Positions 16,629 through 25,875 of a stretch of DNA of 64,000 nt are shown here, piece after piece. Within the stretch, counting starts at the first letter, position 1; every line of letters starts with the position of its first letter. Origin of the DNA: Lachnospiraceae bacterium (GTDB taxonomy: Bacteria > Bacillota > Clostridia > Lachnospirales > Lachnospiraceae); NCBI GenBank assembly GCA_014239155.1, contig JAAZZQ010000037.1, positions 112,799 through 176,798 of the forward strand, written 5' to 3'. Both the position numbers and the translations under genes were made by a program. Under the pieces are notes generated by a model, which had not been told where the DNA came from, searched no databases, and saw nothing but the letters and a program-made list of their open reading frames with translations.

Positions 16629-18098
16629 TTATTCCTTTCGTATATCGACAGCATAGGTTACATCTACACAAATTTCATAAAGTCTTTCATATTCAGAATC
16701 TTGCACCAAAAAGCCTGTGATTGTAAAATCCTCAATACCTGTCTGTGATATTACATTGATAATATTTTTACCCTGAACGAAATCTACCCACATCATGATC
16801 GGTGTTCCCTCCAAAGAATCAAGCATTTCCTTCACTGGAGCTATCGCTTCGCCATCACCATCAAAATATAAATATTCGCATATGTTAATGCTGCTTGGTT
16901 CCCACAATTCTTTTTGATAAGTATCCATCACACCATCATTGTTCAAATCGCATTGATACTTTCCATAATCAGCCAACTTTTGTTCACTATTTCCTGTAAT
17001 ACTGTCTTCCTCTTCCAACTGTGTCCGATACAATTGGCTCTCCCTAGCAATCTGCTCTGCATAAGATTTATACTTTTCTTGGGCACATTCTGTCAGTGTT
17101 ATCTTATCCTTTTTAGGAACCAGCATAAGAACTGCTTCCTCCACACATTTTCCCTCAACATAATATGTAATACTAAGACCATTATAAATCTTTTTATTAT
17201 AATCAAAAAGTGTGCGAAACAGATAATTTTTCCCTTTATAGGAAATAATGCAAAACTCCTCACGCATTGCACCAAATGCATCTGTCTTTTGAAACGTGCC
17301 ATCTTCTTGCCCTTGATAAAAGACAAAATATACGGATCCGTCACTTCCGCCACAACTTTCCCTTGCAATAATATCTGGTATTCCATCGTTATCGCCGTCT
17401 GCCATTACCATAAGATAAGGATTTCCCCAAGTCTTATCGATAACTGTCTTTCGCAGATCAATATTATTTTCCGCAATGGATAAAATTTCCTCATTTGACA
17501 GTTCCCTATCATTTAACATTGGTTTTAAGTTTTTAACTTCTGTGCCATTCAACATTGCATCTTCCACAAAATCCAGAAATTCTTGTGGGATATAGACAAT
17601 ATTTTCTCTGTCATATTGGATTGAATGCGCATAGGTAAAGGTTTCTGCTGGCACCATATTGTCATAAAATCTTTTGTAAAATGACTGTACCTTTTTGCTG
17701 CCTTCCTTATATTCTGACAATGTAACATTATATTCAAATATTGCATTGTCAGAATTACCATCAGTGACACAAATTTGCACCTTTTCACTGCGCACTTGCG
17801 CATTGCATACACGTTCTTTGATAAGTGTATCCCCTGTCCATTTCCAGAGTGTTTCGCTCTCGTCAATATTCGTGCAATTTTCTGATTCTACAGTATTATA
17901 ATCATATCCCAAATTATTTTTGTCTCTGGAAAATAGCACGTTCCCTATTGTATGCACCGAAGTAGCAATCTCTGTCAACATTGCAGTAGACACTTCCTTA
18001 TTTTGAGGCGTAAAATTGGAAGGTACTTCTGTATTGTCAAAGAATTTAAGCAAGATTATCAACATTATTTTTATAAGGATTCTCATTGAAGCGTTCAT
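16629..18098 (-). CDS. Probable exported protein with calcium-loop (VCBS/FG-GAP-like) motifs
   Basis: 489 residues beginning with a hydrophobic N-terminus (RILIKIMLIILLKFF) that may be a signal or anchor. Two Asp/Asn-rich loops, DGDNDGIPD (about 255) and DLNNDGVMD (about 400), look like calcium-binding loops of the VCBS/FG-GAP or dockerin type. No enzyme signature is visible. ATG 18098 is preceded by GGAG. The function is unknown; surface binding is a guess from the loops. Confidence 0.6.
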   Translation of the reverse strand: MNASMRILIKIMLIILLKFFDNTEVPSNFTPQNKEVSTAMLTEIATSVHTIGNVLFSRDKNNLGYDYNTVESENCTNIDESETLWKWTGDTLIKERVCNAQVRSEKVQICVTDGNSDNAIFEYNVTLSEYKEGSKKVQSFYKRFYDNMVPAETFTYAHSIQYDRENIVYIPQEFLDFVEDAMLNGTEVKNLKPMLNDRELSNEEILSIAENNIDLRKTVIDKTWGNPYLMVMADGDNDGIPDIIARESCGGSDGSVYFVFYQGQEDGTFQKTDAFGAMREEFCIISYKGKNYLFRTLFDYNKKIYNGLSITYYVEGKCVEEAVLMLVPKKDKITLTECAQEKYKSYAEQIARESQLYRTQLEEEDSITGNSEQKLADYGKYQCDLNNDGVMDTYQKELWEPSSINICEYLYFDGDGEAIAPVKEMLDSLEGTPIMMWVDFVQGKNIINVISQTGIEDFTITGFLVQDSEYERLYEICVDVTYAVDIRKE

Positions 18099-18154
18099 CA
18101 GTATTCTCCATAAAATTCTTTACTGCTACAATTCAGCCTTGCCAAACTGTAACG

Positions 18155-18192
18155 CAACAAGCCATGCAAAATCGCTGCGCGATGGCTTGTTG
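18155..18192. repeat. 11-bp intergenic stem-loop
   Basis: CAACAAGCCAT (18155-18165) pairs with ATGGCTTGTTG (18182-18192). On the plus strand it is followed by a T-rich run (18197-18204), giving terminator shape, but no plus-strand gene precedes it. It sits between the two leftward genes. An ACTGTAAC string flanks it, as in the other intergenic elements of this window. Confidence 0.45.
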
Positions 18193-18292
18193 TCAGTTAT
18201 TTTTTACAGATCCTTATTATATTGGAAAATTGCATCAAAGTTGTATCATAAAGACAACTATTATCCCACGCTAAAAAATAAGACAAATTTTA

Positions 18293-20659
18293 TCAACTCC
18301 GAATTATAATCCGTTCTGCCCCTGTACAAGCCTTTATGTCATTTTCAGACTTCCTATAAAAATCGTGGAATTTTTTCGGACAGGTAATAAGAAGCTCTGG
18401 AATGGGTTCTTTTATAGATAACTGTCTTTCCGTCTTATCCCTGCGCACATTGGCGATTACTTCCTTTAAGTGTTCGCCAAAATCAATATAAACTCGCTCC
18501 TCTGTATGCGTTTTCCACAAAGTTTGATGCAATGAAATCTCCTTCTCATAGTTTCTGTAAAAATCCTGATAAATGTACTCTGTAATATAGGGGGTATAGA
18601 TTGCATACAATTTTAAAATCCCAAATAGACTGTAATAGACAGCTATCTGACCAGAATATCGCTGCTGCGCGCCATGCTTTTCAGGTTGATAGAGCCGCTC
18701 CTTTACAATCTCAATATAATAGTCACAGAAATCTTTCCAGAATAGATTGTCAATCTCATGTCGCGCCTGACCAATCTCATAGTTATTTAACAGTTCAATT
18801 GCCTTTAAAGTAGTCTCGTTCACCCTCTGCAAAATCCATCTATCTACTGGAAGCAAGGCAGATTCCTTATATTGTTCTGGCTTTTTAAAATCATCTAACT
18901 GCATAACGGCAAACTTTGCAGCATTGTATAACTTTTGTATGAATCTTTTTGAAATTTTTAGTTCCTCTTCACTAAAAAAAGTGTCTGTTCCAAGTTTGCT
19001 ATTTGCCGCCCAATAACGAACCGCGTCAGCAGAATGTCTTTCAATAAGTTCCATTGGCGCATCAGCACCATTCTTTTTCGATTTACTGATTTTCTCGCCG
19101 GGCTTTGCCAGTACAAAACCGCTAATCATAATATCTTTCCAAGGGATTTTTCCAGTGTGATACAGACTTTTTACAATAGAATAAAACGCCCACGTGCGAA
19201 TAATTTCATGTGCTTGACTGCGCATTCCCATTGGAAAAATTTCCTCAGAAATATCATCTTCTTCACCATATCTAGCATTGATAAGTGTTGTCACAGAAGA
19301 GGTCGCCCATGTGTCAAAAACTGCCTCCTCGGGAATAAATATATTGCACCCACATTCACAAGGTTGCAATGGCTCGCTTTCTAACGGATTGACTGGCAAC
19401 TGCTCCTCGGCAGCAAAAACAGGTTTTTTACACGCTTTACAATACCAGACAGGAAATGGCACACCAAAATAACGCTGTCTTGAAATACACCAATCCCACT
19501 TTAAATTTTCAACCCATAATTTATATCGATTTTTCATATGCGCAGGGTGCCAGTTGATTTCATCTGCTGCTCTAAGATATTTTTCCTTGTCTGTCAACAC
19601 ATCAATATACCACTGTCTTGATGGAATCAGTTCAACAGACGTTCCGCAGCGCTCGTGAATGGCAACCATGTGCTGAATCATCTCCTGCTTTACAAGAAAT
19701 CCTTTTTCGCGCAAACATTCTATAATATGCCCTCGTGCTTTTGTGATAGTCATTCCACCAATTAGCGCCACATCTTCTTGTATTGTTCCATCGAAAAGAA
19801 TTATCTTTTTGTATGGAAAATGATACGCTTGACACCATGCAGCATCCGTCGTATCACCAAAAGTCGCACACATTACTGCGCCTGTCCCTTTTTCCATAGA
19901 CACTGTCTTATCCGCCAAAATTGGGATCTCCAAATCATACAACGGCACACGTGCCATTAAACCAATATAGGAACTCCATCTAGTATCATCTGGGTGTACA
20001 AAGACACATACACAGCCTGCAAGCAACTCTGGTCTTGTGGTAGCAATCAGCAAATTTCCAAGTGGCGTTGTAAAATTTAGATAGTTGAATGTAGTGTCAC
20101 ACTCTTTTGTCTCTAGCTCCGCTTGCGCAATGGAAGTCTGACATTCCGTGCACCACAGCACTGGGGACTTGCGCATGTAGGCTTTCTTATTTTTTGCCAA
20201 TTCAATAAAAGATTTTTGCGAAATTTTCTGAGATAAATTAGATATTGTTTGATACTGCAAGCTCCAATCCACGCTAAATCCTAACCGTTTCCAGAGCTGT
20301 TGAAATTCCTCCTCATACTTTGCAATGGTGCGGATGCACTTCGCTTGAAATTCACTGCGCGGCAACATCTTGGCACAAATGCCCTCCTCCCGCTCAACCA
20401 AACGCTCTGTTGGTAAACCATTATCGTCAAAACCGAAGGGATAAAAAACGTGATATCCCTGCATTCGCTTAAATCGCGCAATCATTTCTGCCTGTGTATA
20501 AGAAAATACATGACCAATATGCAGTTTCCCGCTGACGGTTGGCGGTGGCGTGTCAATCGAAAAGATTTTCTCACCTTTTCGATATTTGTAAATCTCATGC
20601 TCCTCCCAAAACTGTTTTAATTCTTTCTCTGTTTCCTGAAAATTATACTTTTTATCCAT
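18293..20659 (-). CDS. valS: Valyl-tRNA synthetase (short type)
   Basis: 788 residues; charges tRNA-Val with valine. The class I signatures are KLHIGH at 45-50 and KISKS at about 521-525. FDTWATSS, typical of ValS, and an editing domain lie between them. It is about 90 residues shorter than the usual bacterial ValS and lacks a long C-terminal coiled coil, like the archaeal-style or secondary clostridial enzymes. Start ATG 20659 follows AGGAGG; the longer frame to 20806 runs through the T-box terminator and is rejected. A T-box leader with a GUA specifier supports valine specificity. Confidence 0.92.
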   Translation of the reverse strand: MDKKYNFQETEKELKQFWEEHEIYKYRKGEKIFSIDTPPPTVSGKLHIGHVFSYTQAEMIARFKRMQGYHVFYPFGFDDNGLPTERLVEREEGICAKMLPRSEFQAKCIRTIAKYEEEFQQLWKRLGFSVDWSLQYQTISNLSQKISQKSFIELAKNKKAYMRKSPVLWCTECQTSIAQAELETKECDTTFNYLNFTTPLGNLLIATTRPELLAGCVCVFVHPDDTRWSSYIGLMARVPLYDLEIPILADKTVSMEKGTGAVMCATFGDTTDAAWCQAYHFPYKKIILFDGTIQEDVALIGGMTITKARGHIIECLREKGFLVKQEMIQHMVAIHERCGTSVELIPSRQWYIDVLTDKEKYLRAADEINWHPAHMKNRYKLWVENLKWDWCISRQRYFGVPFPVWYCKACKKPVFAAEEQLPVNPLESEPLQPCECGCNIFIPEEAVFDTWATSSVTTLINARYGEEDDISEEIFPMGMRSQAHEIIRTWAFYSIVKSLYHTGKIPWKDIMISGFVLAKPGEKISKSKKNGADAPMELIERHSADAVRYWAANSKLGTDTFFSEEELKISKRFIQKLYNAAKFAVMQLDDFKKPEQYKESALLPVDRWILQRVNETTLKAIELLNNYEIGQARHEIDNLFWKDFCDYYIEIVKERLYQPEKHGAQQRYSGQIAVYYSLFGILKLYAIYTPYITEYIYQDFYRNYEKEISLHQTLWKTHTEERVYIDFGEHLKEVIANVRRDKTERQLSIKEPIPELLITCPKKFHDFYRKSENDIKACTGAERIIIRS

Positions 20660-20691
20660 GTGGATACCTCCTGTAAATATTACAAAACAGA

Positions 20692-21003
20692 CAAAAAAAC
20701 ACCCTAAGCAACTATGCCTAGGGCGAACTAACATGTCCGTGGTACCACCTAAATTCAGAAAAAATTCTGCGCTCTGTACGGTGCGGGAATGCAATAATAT
20801 ACACATTCCGATACCGCTTCCCTTGATAACGGTGGGAATCTCCGTTGAAGTCTACTTAGAATCCTCTATTTTGAGTTTTCTGTTCAATCCAAAGCTCAAA
20901 GGCTACTTCCACACTACCATCACGAAAGTTTTCACCAGCCACTTTCTCTCTGTCCATCAGAATAGCATGTACTCCTCCTCGTCAATGCTTTTTGTCTGTA
21001 ATT
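20692..21003 (-). promoter_or_regulatory. T-box riboswitch leader of valS
   Basis: On the minus strand the invariant T-box AGGTGGTACCACGG is at 20737-20750. It is followed by a terminator stem (20702-20723, CCCTAGGCA with TGCTTAGGG) and a T run (20692-20698). Upstream, AGAGAG and GCTGGTG belong to Stem I. GAAGTAGCC places a GUA valine codon (20904-20906) at the expected specifier position. Uncharged tRNA-Val should stabilise the antiterminator and allow valS transcription. Confidence 0.9.
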
Positions 21004-21013
21004 GTTAGGGTAG

Positions 21014-21041
21014 ATTATATCACAATATTTTTGTTTGTCAA
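21014..21041 (-). promoter_or_regulatory. Promoter of the valS T-box transcript
   Basis: Perfect TTGACA (21036-21041) and TATAAT (21014-21019) on the minus strand, 16 bases apart. The start point is predicted near 21007, at the beginning of Stem I. Confidence 0.85.
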
Positions 21042-21065
21042 TCTTTTTTAACACTTCTACAAATA

Positions 21066-21108
21066 ATAACCCCACCATCTAAAGCGAATAAAATTGCAGT
21101 CGCCTTAT
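21066..21108 (-). repeat. IS605-right-end-like repeat, copy 4 (degraded)
   Basis: Reads CCCCACCATCTAAAGCGAAT and then GCAGTCGCC. It matches copies 1 and 3 but has lost the complementary GTGGG arm. It lies between the valS promoter and the end of the next leftward gene. Confidence 0.45.
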
Positions 21109-21127
21109 TTGAAATTTTTGTAGTGTC

Positions 21128-21565
21128 TTACCAGTACAACCCTTTTTTTATCTCAATCATCTGATAGCCCATCGAAGAAAGCAAATCATACCCATTTAGC
21201 ACAACAATTTTGCGCGGCACAAACGGATTCTCCTGTTTTGTAAAATAATCCAGCAAAAGTCCTGCCATTTTTGGCGCGACAATCTTAATACAGCACGTTA
21301 TTTCTCCTTTCGATAAAACAATCTTTTCATTGTGCAAATCAAATCCACGGGACAATCCCAAACAAATATAATCTTCTTTAGAAACGACAATACTCTCATT
21401 ATACTGCCCATAAAGACTTGGTATTTTATCTGGGAAATCAACTATTATTTTTGAAGTTTTATCCTCAAATGGAGACAAATATATTTTTGTAATATGAATG
21501 TCAATGGTATACCACCATACAAACTTTTGTTTATTTACAAATATTGTTCTGGCCTTTTTCTTCAT
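21128..21565 (-). CDS. Hypothetical protein overlapping the upstream exported protein gene
   Basis: 145 residues starting at ATG 21565, where AAAGGAG lies just upstream; a longer frame to 21652 is less likely. It overlaps the 3' end of the preceding gene by 35 bases in another frame, so the two are coupled. No signal peptide, membrane helix or known domain is visible. The protein is beta-rich and basic near its N-terminus (MKKKARTIFVNKQKF). I do not recognise it. Confidence 0.55.
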   Translation of the reverse strand: MKKKARTIFVNKQKFVWWYTIDIHITKIYLSPFEDKTSKIIVDFPDKIPSLYGQYNESIVVSKEDYICLGLSRGFDLHNEKIVLSKGEITCCIKIVAPKMAGLLLDYFTKQENPFVPRKIVVLNGYDLLSSMGYQMIEIKKGLYW

Positions 21566-22253
21566 ATGGCTCCTTTTTCTCCTCTGGCGCCTCAAAATTA
21601 GCAGCGTTATCTTCCTGTTTGGCGTTTCTTGTATCAACATCATTTTCCCCAATACGCGCCTCTCTCAGCCATTGTATATCTTCTTCTGACGGCGATTCGT
21701 AGGCTGCACATATCTTAAAAGGGGACTGTGCCTCATCGCAGACGTAGGCAAAACCAATTTGTAATGTCCACTCGCCTGGCGTAACCACAATTTGTTCCTG
21801 TATCGACGTGTTCTGCATAATTTCATCACCCAACTTCTCAAAATGATATGCGCAGTCCCCATCTGGTGATAGCACATCTACAACAACCTGCTCCCTATAG
21901 GGGTAAAAATACTTACCGTTTTTGGCAATTAAATCAGAGTAGGAAATTTCCAGGTTTACTACATTGTTCTCATGTACATAAAAAGCCCAATTTCCCCCTG
22001 TTACAATTGGACACATCGGTTTTTGAAATGCCGTATCAATACGAAAAATAATTCCCTGTTCAATATCTGCGAGCAACGCATCTCTTGTCAGATAATATTC
22101 ATACTTCTTTTCTAAATCTAATTCTTTTTTCTCCATTGTTTCTACTTTTTGTGCATCTAACTCTTTTGCAGTACTATTTAGTGTTAAAGAACTACCACTT
22201 GCAAGCAACATACCACATATCATTGACGTTATTAAGAAATATTGTTTTCTCAT
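21531..22253 (-). CDS. Exported protein, paralogue of the broken lipoprotein at 40144
   Basis: 240 residues with an N-terminal signal sequence (MRKQYFLITSMICGMLLASG). The core (about 60-200) contains ADIEQGIIFRIDTAFQKPM and PSEEDIQWLREAR, nearly identical to the product of 40144-40839. The paralogue has a lipobox LTGC where this one has ASGSS, so this copy is probably secreted or retained by an uncleaved signal rather than lipidated. The C-terminus is Glu/Lys-rich. No named domain; the middle looks like a beta-sandwich. Function unknown. Confidence 0.65.
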   Translation of the reverse strand: MRKQYFLITSMICGMLLASGSSLTLNSTAKELDAQKVETMEKKELDLEKKYEYYLTRDALLADIEQGIIFRIDTAFQKPMCPIVTGGNWAFYVHENNVVNLEISYSDLIAKNGKYFYPYREQVVVDVLSPDGDCAYHFEKLGDEIMQNTSIQEQIVVTPGEWTLQIGFAYVCDEAQSPFKICAAYESPSEEDIQWLREARIGENDVDTRNAKQEDNAANFEAPEEKKEPYEEKGQNNICK

Positions 22254-22361
22254 AAAACCTCTCCTTGCATTTTCTATTGTATTGACTCTCTAAACTGATT
22301 TTAATTATAAGACATTCTTCTATAATCCACAATAGATCAAAATTTATTATATATTACATCT

Positions 22362-22433
22362 TGTAACAGTTGAATGCGATACGTTTTCGCACGGAATTGC
22401 CAGTGAATGCTAATTCCTGTCTGAACTGTTACA
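22362..22433. repeat. 72-bp element with perfect 10-bp terminal inverted repeats, copy C
   Basis: TGTAACAGTT (22362-22371) and AACTGTTACA (22424-22433) are exact reverse complements. Inside is the same hairpin module as copies A and B (GAATTGC...GCTAATTCCTGTCTGAAC). No coding capacity. It has the build of a miniature inverted-repeat element. The remaining parts of 22254-22528 show nothing. Confidence 0.65.
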
Positions 22434-22528
22434 CATTACAGTTTCTAAATAGATAAAATCCAAAAATATCTCATTTCATTTTATAGTATCTCTTTTATAA
22501 AAAGTTAGAGTTCATATACCAATGTCAA

Positions 22529-22556
22529 TTGCCTTATCTTTTGCATAAACTATAAT
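22529..22556 (+). promoter_or_regulatory. Promoter of the DUF305 gene
   Basis: TTGCCT (22529-22534) and TATAAT (22551-22556) with a 16-base spacer, about 28 bases upstream of the start codon. Confidence 0.65.
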
Positions 22557-22583
22557 AATACAATCCAATATGGAGAATCTTCT

Positions 22584-23141
22584 ATGTATGAAGCTTGTAG
22601 TTTCAACAGTGCAACCAAAGAGTATCTCACAATTTTCTATGGAATTTTAGACCAAATGATTCAAGGAATGGGAAGGGCTTGCCTTACAGATAGCATTTCA
22701 CAGAACTTTATTGTGCAGATGATTCCCCACCACAAGGCAGCAATACAAATGTCTGAAAATGTTTTAAAATACACTGCTGACAACGTTGTAATAAAAATTG
22801 CGTCCAGTATTATAACCGAGCAAAAACAGAGCATTCAGGATATGCGGCACGCGCTTTGTTCCTGTCAGGCACAGGCTAATCCCTGTCAGGACATTCATCT
22901 ATATCGACGGGAAATGCACAATATCATGCACACCATGTACACAGACATGAACACAGCCCGCGCCACCAACAATATTGCTGACAATTTTATACGCGAAATG
23001 ATTCCGCACCATCAGGGTGCAGTCTCCATGTCCATGAATGCGCTGCACTATTGTATCTGCCCAGAATTAGTACCAATTCTAAATTCCATTATCACCTCTC
23101 AAGAAAAAGGGATTCAGGAAATGAAACAACTGCTTGCATAG
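22584..23141 (+). CDS. Tandem DUF305 protein
   Basis: 185 residues carrying two copies of the DUF305 (ferritin-like helical) unit. The hallmark MIPHHKAAIQMS is at about residues 48-59 and MIPHHQGAVSMS at about 139-150. The family is often linked to metal, especially copper, handling through its His-His pairs, though its biochemistry is not settled. There is no signal peptide, so this form is cytoplasmic, unlike many exported DUF305 proteins. ATG 22584 has ATGGAG upstream. It is monocistronic, with an inverted repeat downstream. Confidence 0.85.
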   Translation: MYEACSFNSATKEYLTIFYGILDQMIQGMGRACLTDSISQNFIVQMIPHHKAAIQMSENVLKYTADNVVIKIASSIITEQKQSIQDMRHALCSCQAQANPCQDIHLYRREMHNIMHTMYTDMNTARATNNIADNFIREMIPHHQGAVSMSMNALHYCICPELVPILNSIITSQEKGIQEMKQLLA

Positions 23142-23148
23142 GTGTTCT

Positions 23149-23199
23149 AATTGTACAGATCAAAAACACAGCTTGTCACACTTGCTGACCTGTACAATT
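23149..23199 (+). terminator. Long-loop inverted repeat after the DUF305 gene
   Basis: AATTGTACAG (23149-23158) and CTGTACAATT (23190-23199) pair perfectly across 31 bases; CAGC/GCTG pairs inside. There is no T run, so termination is uncertain. Further on, GCTGACCTGT occurs twice (23184 and 23214 regions). 23200-23385 holds no gene. Confidence 0.4.
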
Positions 23200-23385
23200 A
23201 TAGCAGTTTAGACAAGCTGACCTGTCACAACAAAAATCCATTAGAAATCCCCTTTGACGATGAGATTTATGCTTTCAGACTTTATGTCTTTGTAAGATCT
23301 ACACGATAAACGCGCAGGTCTGTCTAAACTGTTACATACAATCACCAATCAATAGAAAACAAATCAATAAAAAATAAAGAAATTT

Positions 23386-24111
23386 CTACATTTGACTAAA
23401 TAGGTATCTCAGATATGCTACCGCGTTGTCTTTGCGTGGCGAATTTGCAAGAATCCCCAAATAGACTGGTTCCCCAAACCCAACATTGCGAATCAGTTTC
23501 GTGCTGGACAAATCAATTCCATAGAAATGTTCCTCTGTTATCGCATGATAAGGAATCGCAGAATCAAACTGCCGCTCGATCGCATTGTCCTCTATAATTG
23601 TAATATTTGTGACACAATTGGCTTCTACAGTATGATACAAAGCGGCGTCTGTCTGTGGGATCAAATCTTCAAGAGCACATAAATAACCGTTTTGGGAAAA
23701 TGCGTCAAATGCCTCCTGATTCATAAGGACAACATCCAACAATTTGCCATCAATGACAGCAAGGATTTTTATACGGGAGGCATAAGTGTACTCGTGATAA
23801 GCATTCTGCTCGTCTTCTGTCAAGTACAGCCCAGTGTACAATTCCATCTTATTTCTGGAAAGATTTATGTTTAGATATTCCAGAAAGTCGTCACTAAGTC
23901 TTTCTGTCAAATTTTCACTGGCATTCACATTGACTAGCGCAGTATAGAGAACCGTTTCCTTATATGATAAATGATTCTGTAAGGCATAAACAAGAATATA
24001 GAGCAAAATCACTAGAATTACCAATGGAAATTTATAGTAATCCCAGATGTATTGTATTTTTGCTTTGCCCTTTAAGGTTTTCCAATTCTCATTTTTTTGA
24101 AATGATTTCAT
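23386..24111 (-). CDS. Membrane-anchored extracellular protein of a sugar-uptake locus
   Basis: 241 residues: a short cytoplasmic N-terminus, one membrane helix (about 22-45, FPLVILVILLYILVYAL) and an extracellular domain of about 195 residues. Parts of it (EAFDAFSQNGYLCALEDLIP) read like the lobes of solute-binding proteins, suggesting a degenerate, tethered binding domain. ATG 24111 follows AGGAGG and overlaps the stop of the DUF624 gene by ATGA. It is last in a LacI-DUF624-anchored-protein set divergent from the ABC importer. Its exact role is unknown. Confidence 0.6.
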   Translation of the reverse strand: MKSFQKNENWKTLKGKAKIQYIWDYYKFPLVILVILLYILVYALQNHLSYKETVLYTALVNVNASENLTERLSDDFLEYLNINLSRNKMELYTGLYLTEDEQNAYHEYTYASRIKILAVIDGKLLDVVLMNQEAFDAFSQNGYLCALEDLIPQTDAALYHTVEANCVTNITIIEDNAIERQFDSAIPYHAITEEHFYGIDLSSTKLIRNVGFGEPVYLGILANSPRKDNAVAYLRYLFSQM

Positions 24112-24758
24112 AACCCTCCTTTCGTGGCGGCAGTATTGCTTTCTTCGGTTTTTTCTTGGCATAACAACAGTATGTTGGAGAGTAGATAAGAGCAGAGCAA
24201 CGCGCAAAGCCCCTCTCCAAATATAATGATGGGCGTAAAAACATTGATAATAATATATACCATCACAAAATAAATGACAGCCATGATTGCAGTACAGAGC
24301 AAAAAGCGCATGCCAAGCATAATGGAATTTTTGAACATTGCACCGATTGTGTTGTCAAATCTCGCAAGCAACGGGAAAATATACATCAATACAATTGCAT
24401 ATGCAGCAACAGCGACAAGAAAAATGGCTGTTCCGACTGTCCAGAAAACATTGTCAAAACGCATATGATAAAAGATATAGCCGTCAAAACCAAGCACAAT
24501 CCCAACCACGAGAAGAATAAGCCAGATAACGGTACTCTGCCTGAAATTCGCTTTAAAAGAATGAAAAAATGCTTTTGTGATGCTGCCCTCCTCATTTTTA
24601 GCGACTTTCAGGCTCACATAGAACAACGCTGTGGTAGATGCCCCGATTGTGACAATGGGCAAACAACAAATCAGCCACAAAATATTTAGATAAGCACTAT
24701 AAGTAATCTTTGTGATAAAGGACATCAGTGGTCCGTCAAAATTTAATATAGTACGCAT
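24108..24758 (-). CDS. DUF624 (YesL-like) integral membrane protein
   Basis: 216 residues with five or six membrane helices and the family's N-terminal signature (LNILWLICCLPIVTIGASTTALFYV). DUF624 proteins are found next to LplB/YtcP-type carbohydrate ABC importers in Firmicutes, as here. Their function is not established. ATG 24758 follows AAAGGAG. It lies 46 bases after the LacI gene and overlaps the next gene by four bases, so all three are probably one transcript. Confidence 0.88.
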   Translation of the reverse strand: MRTILNFDGPLMSFITKITYSAYLNILWLICCLPIVTIGASTTALFYVSLKVAKNEEGSITKAFFHSFKANFRQSTVIWLILLVVGIVLGFDGYIFYHMRFDNVFWTVGTAIFLVAVAAYAIVLMYIFPLLARFDNTIGAMFKNSIMLGMRFLLCTAIMAVIYFVMVYIIINVFTPIIIFGEGLCALLCSYLLSNILLLCQEKTEESNTAATKGGL

Positions 24759-24804
24759 AGAGATACTCCTTTCTTTCTCATTCTCCTTTTGGGTTATATT
24801 TTGG

Positions 24805-25875
24805 TCAGTCTTCAGTCGATTCCCTGTAAATCAAACTCGTTTCTGTATAGATTTTGCGGAAATTTAGGGAAGGCTCCTTGATCCTTGACATAAGCAAATG
24901 CACTGCGGAAAATCCCATGATCTGGCTGTGGATGTGTATCGTAGTCAATGTGGGCGAAGTTACTTTGGATTCCGGAGAATCATCAAATCCACACAGATAG
25001 ACATCCTGAGGCACTGAAATGCCAAGTTCCTTGAACACATGCATAATATCGACAGCAACAAAGTCATTTGCACAGAGAAACACATCTGGCAATTCCCGTA
25101 GATTCTGGATTTGTTCCTTTAGGTATTCGCGATAGAGATCATATCCTGGAGTCTTGGCACCTGGCTTGTTTTTAATAATACAGTATTCTTCAGGACAGGA
25201 AAGTCCGGAGAAATACATGGCATTGCGGTATCCGATAAAACGCTCATAGAAAGACTGGCAATGCATAATCTCCCCAATAAATCCAATTCTCTTTTTGCCC
25301 CTGCGGATCATTTCGTACACAAAGCGGCAAATGTTCGTCTGGTTATCCATATAGAGACAATCTGATTTCAGCGGTTTGTCAAGGTCCGTCACCGGGGTAT
25401 CCACAAAGAGCGTTGGAATATCCAAATCACAGAGCATGTGGCAATAGTCCTTGTTGAACATTTCAACACAGAGAATTCCAGCAGTCCGTTCTTTATTATA
25501 GGAGTTCGGCAATCTCAGGCTTTCAATCTCCTGATCTTGGACACGATGCATAGTGAAACTGTAGCCTAATCCGGAAAGTTCCCGTTGGAATTTGTCTAGC
25601 ATTGTGGAGGCAAAATGAGAGCCTTTTATAAAATTAGAAGTAAACAGACAAATCTCTCTTTTTTCTGTCTCTGGTGCAAGAAAGCCTTCGGGTCTGGCGG
25701 AACCATAAATGTTCACATAAGAAAATTGTTTATATCCCATCTCAATTGCTTTCCTCAATACTCTTTCCCTCGTGGCCTCGGCAAGAAGCCCAGTATTGTT
25801 GATTGCCTTGGATACAGTATTGCGCGAAACACCAAGTTCATCAGCGATATCTTGAATCGTGATGCGGTCAGCCAT
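24805..25875 (-). CDS. LacI family regulator, copy 1 of a near-duplicate pair
   Basis: 356 residues. An N-terminal LacI HTH (about 1-55: ITIQDIADELGVSRNTVSKAINNTG) is followed by a periplasmic-binding-protein-like sugar-sensing core ending in CGFDDSPESKV. It is divergent from the fructan ABC importer, with a palindrome AAATCGCGATTT downstream of the importer's promoter as the likely operator. The second LacI (33250-34320) is almost the same along its whole length and lies on the far side of the operon. The inducer is inferred to be a fructoside or sucrose derivative. Confidence 0.9.
   Translation of the reverse strand: MADRITIQDIADELGVSRNTVSKAINNTGLLAEATRERVLRKAIEMGYKQFSYVNIYGSARPEGFLAPETEKREICLFTSNFIKGSHFASTMLDKFQRELSGLGYSFTMHRVQDQEIESLRLPNSYNKERTAGILCVEMFNKDYCHMLCDLDIPTLFVDTPVTDLDKPLKSDCLYMDNQTNICRFVYEMIRRGKKRIGFIGEIMHCQSFYERFIGYRNAMYFSGLSCPEEYCIIKNKPGAKTPGYDLYREYLKEQIQNLRELPDVFLCANDFVAVDIMHVFKELGISVPQDVYLCGFDDSPESKVTSPTLTTIHIHSQIMGFSAVHLLMSRIKEPSLNFRKIYTETSLIYRESTED

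Noticed and set aside
20658..21008. 116-codon plus-strand frame upstream of valS
   Set aside because: It is antisense to the T-box leader, whose conserved motifs explain the sequence.
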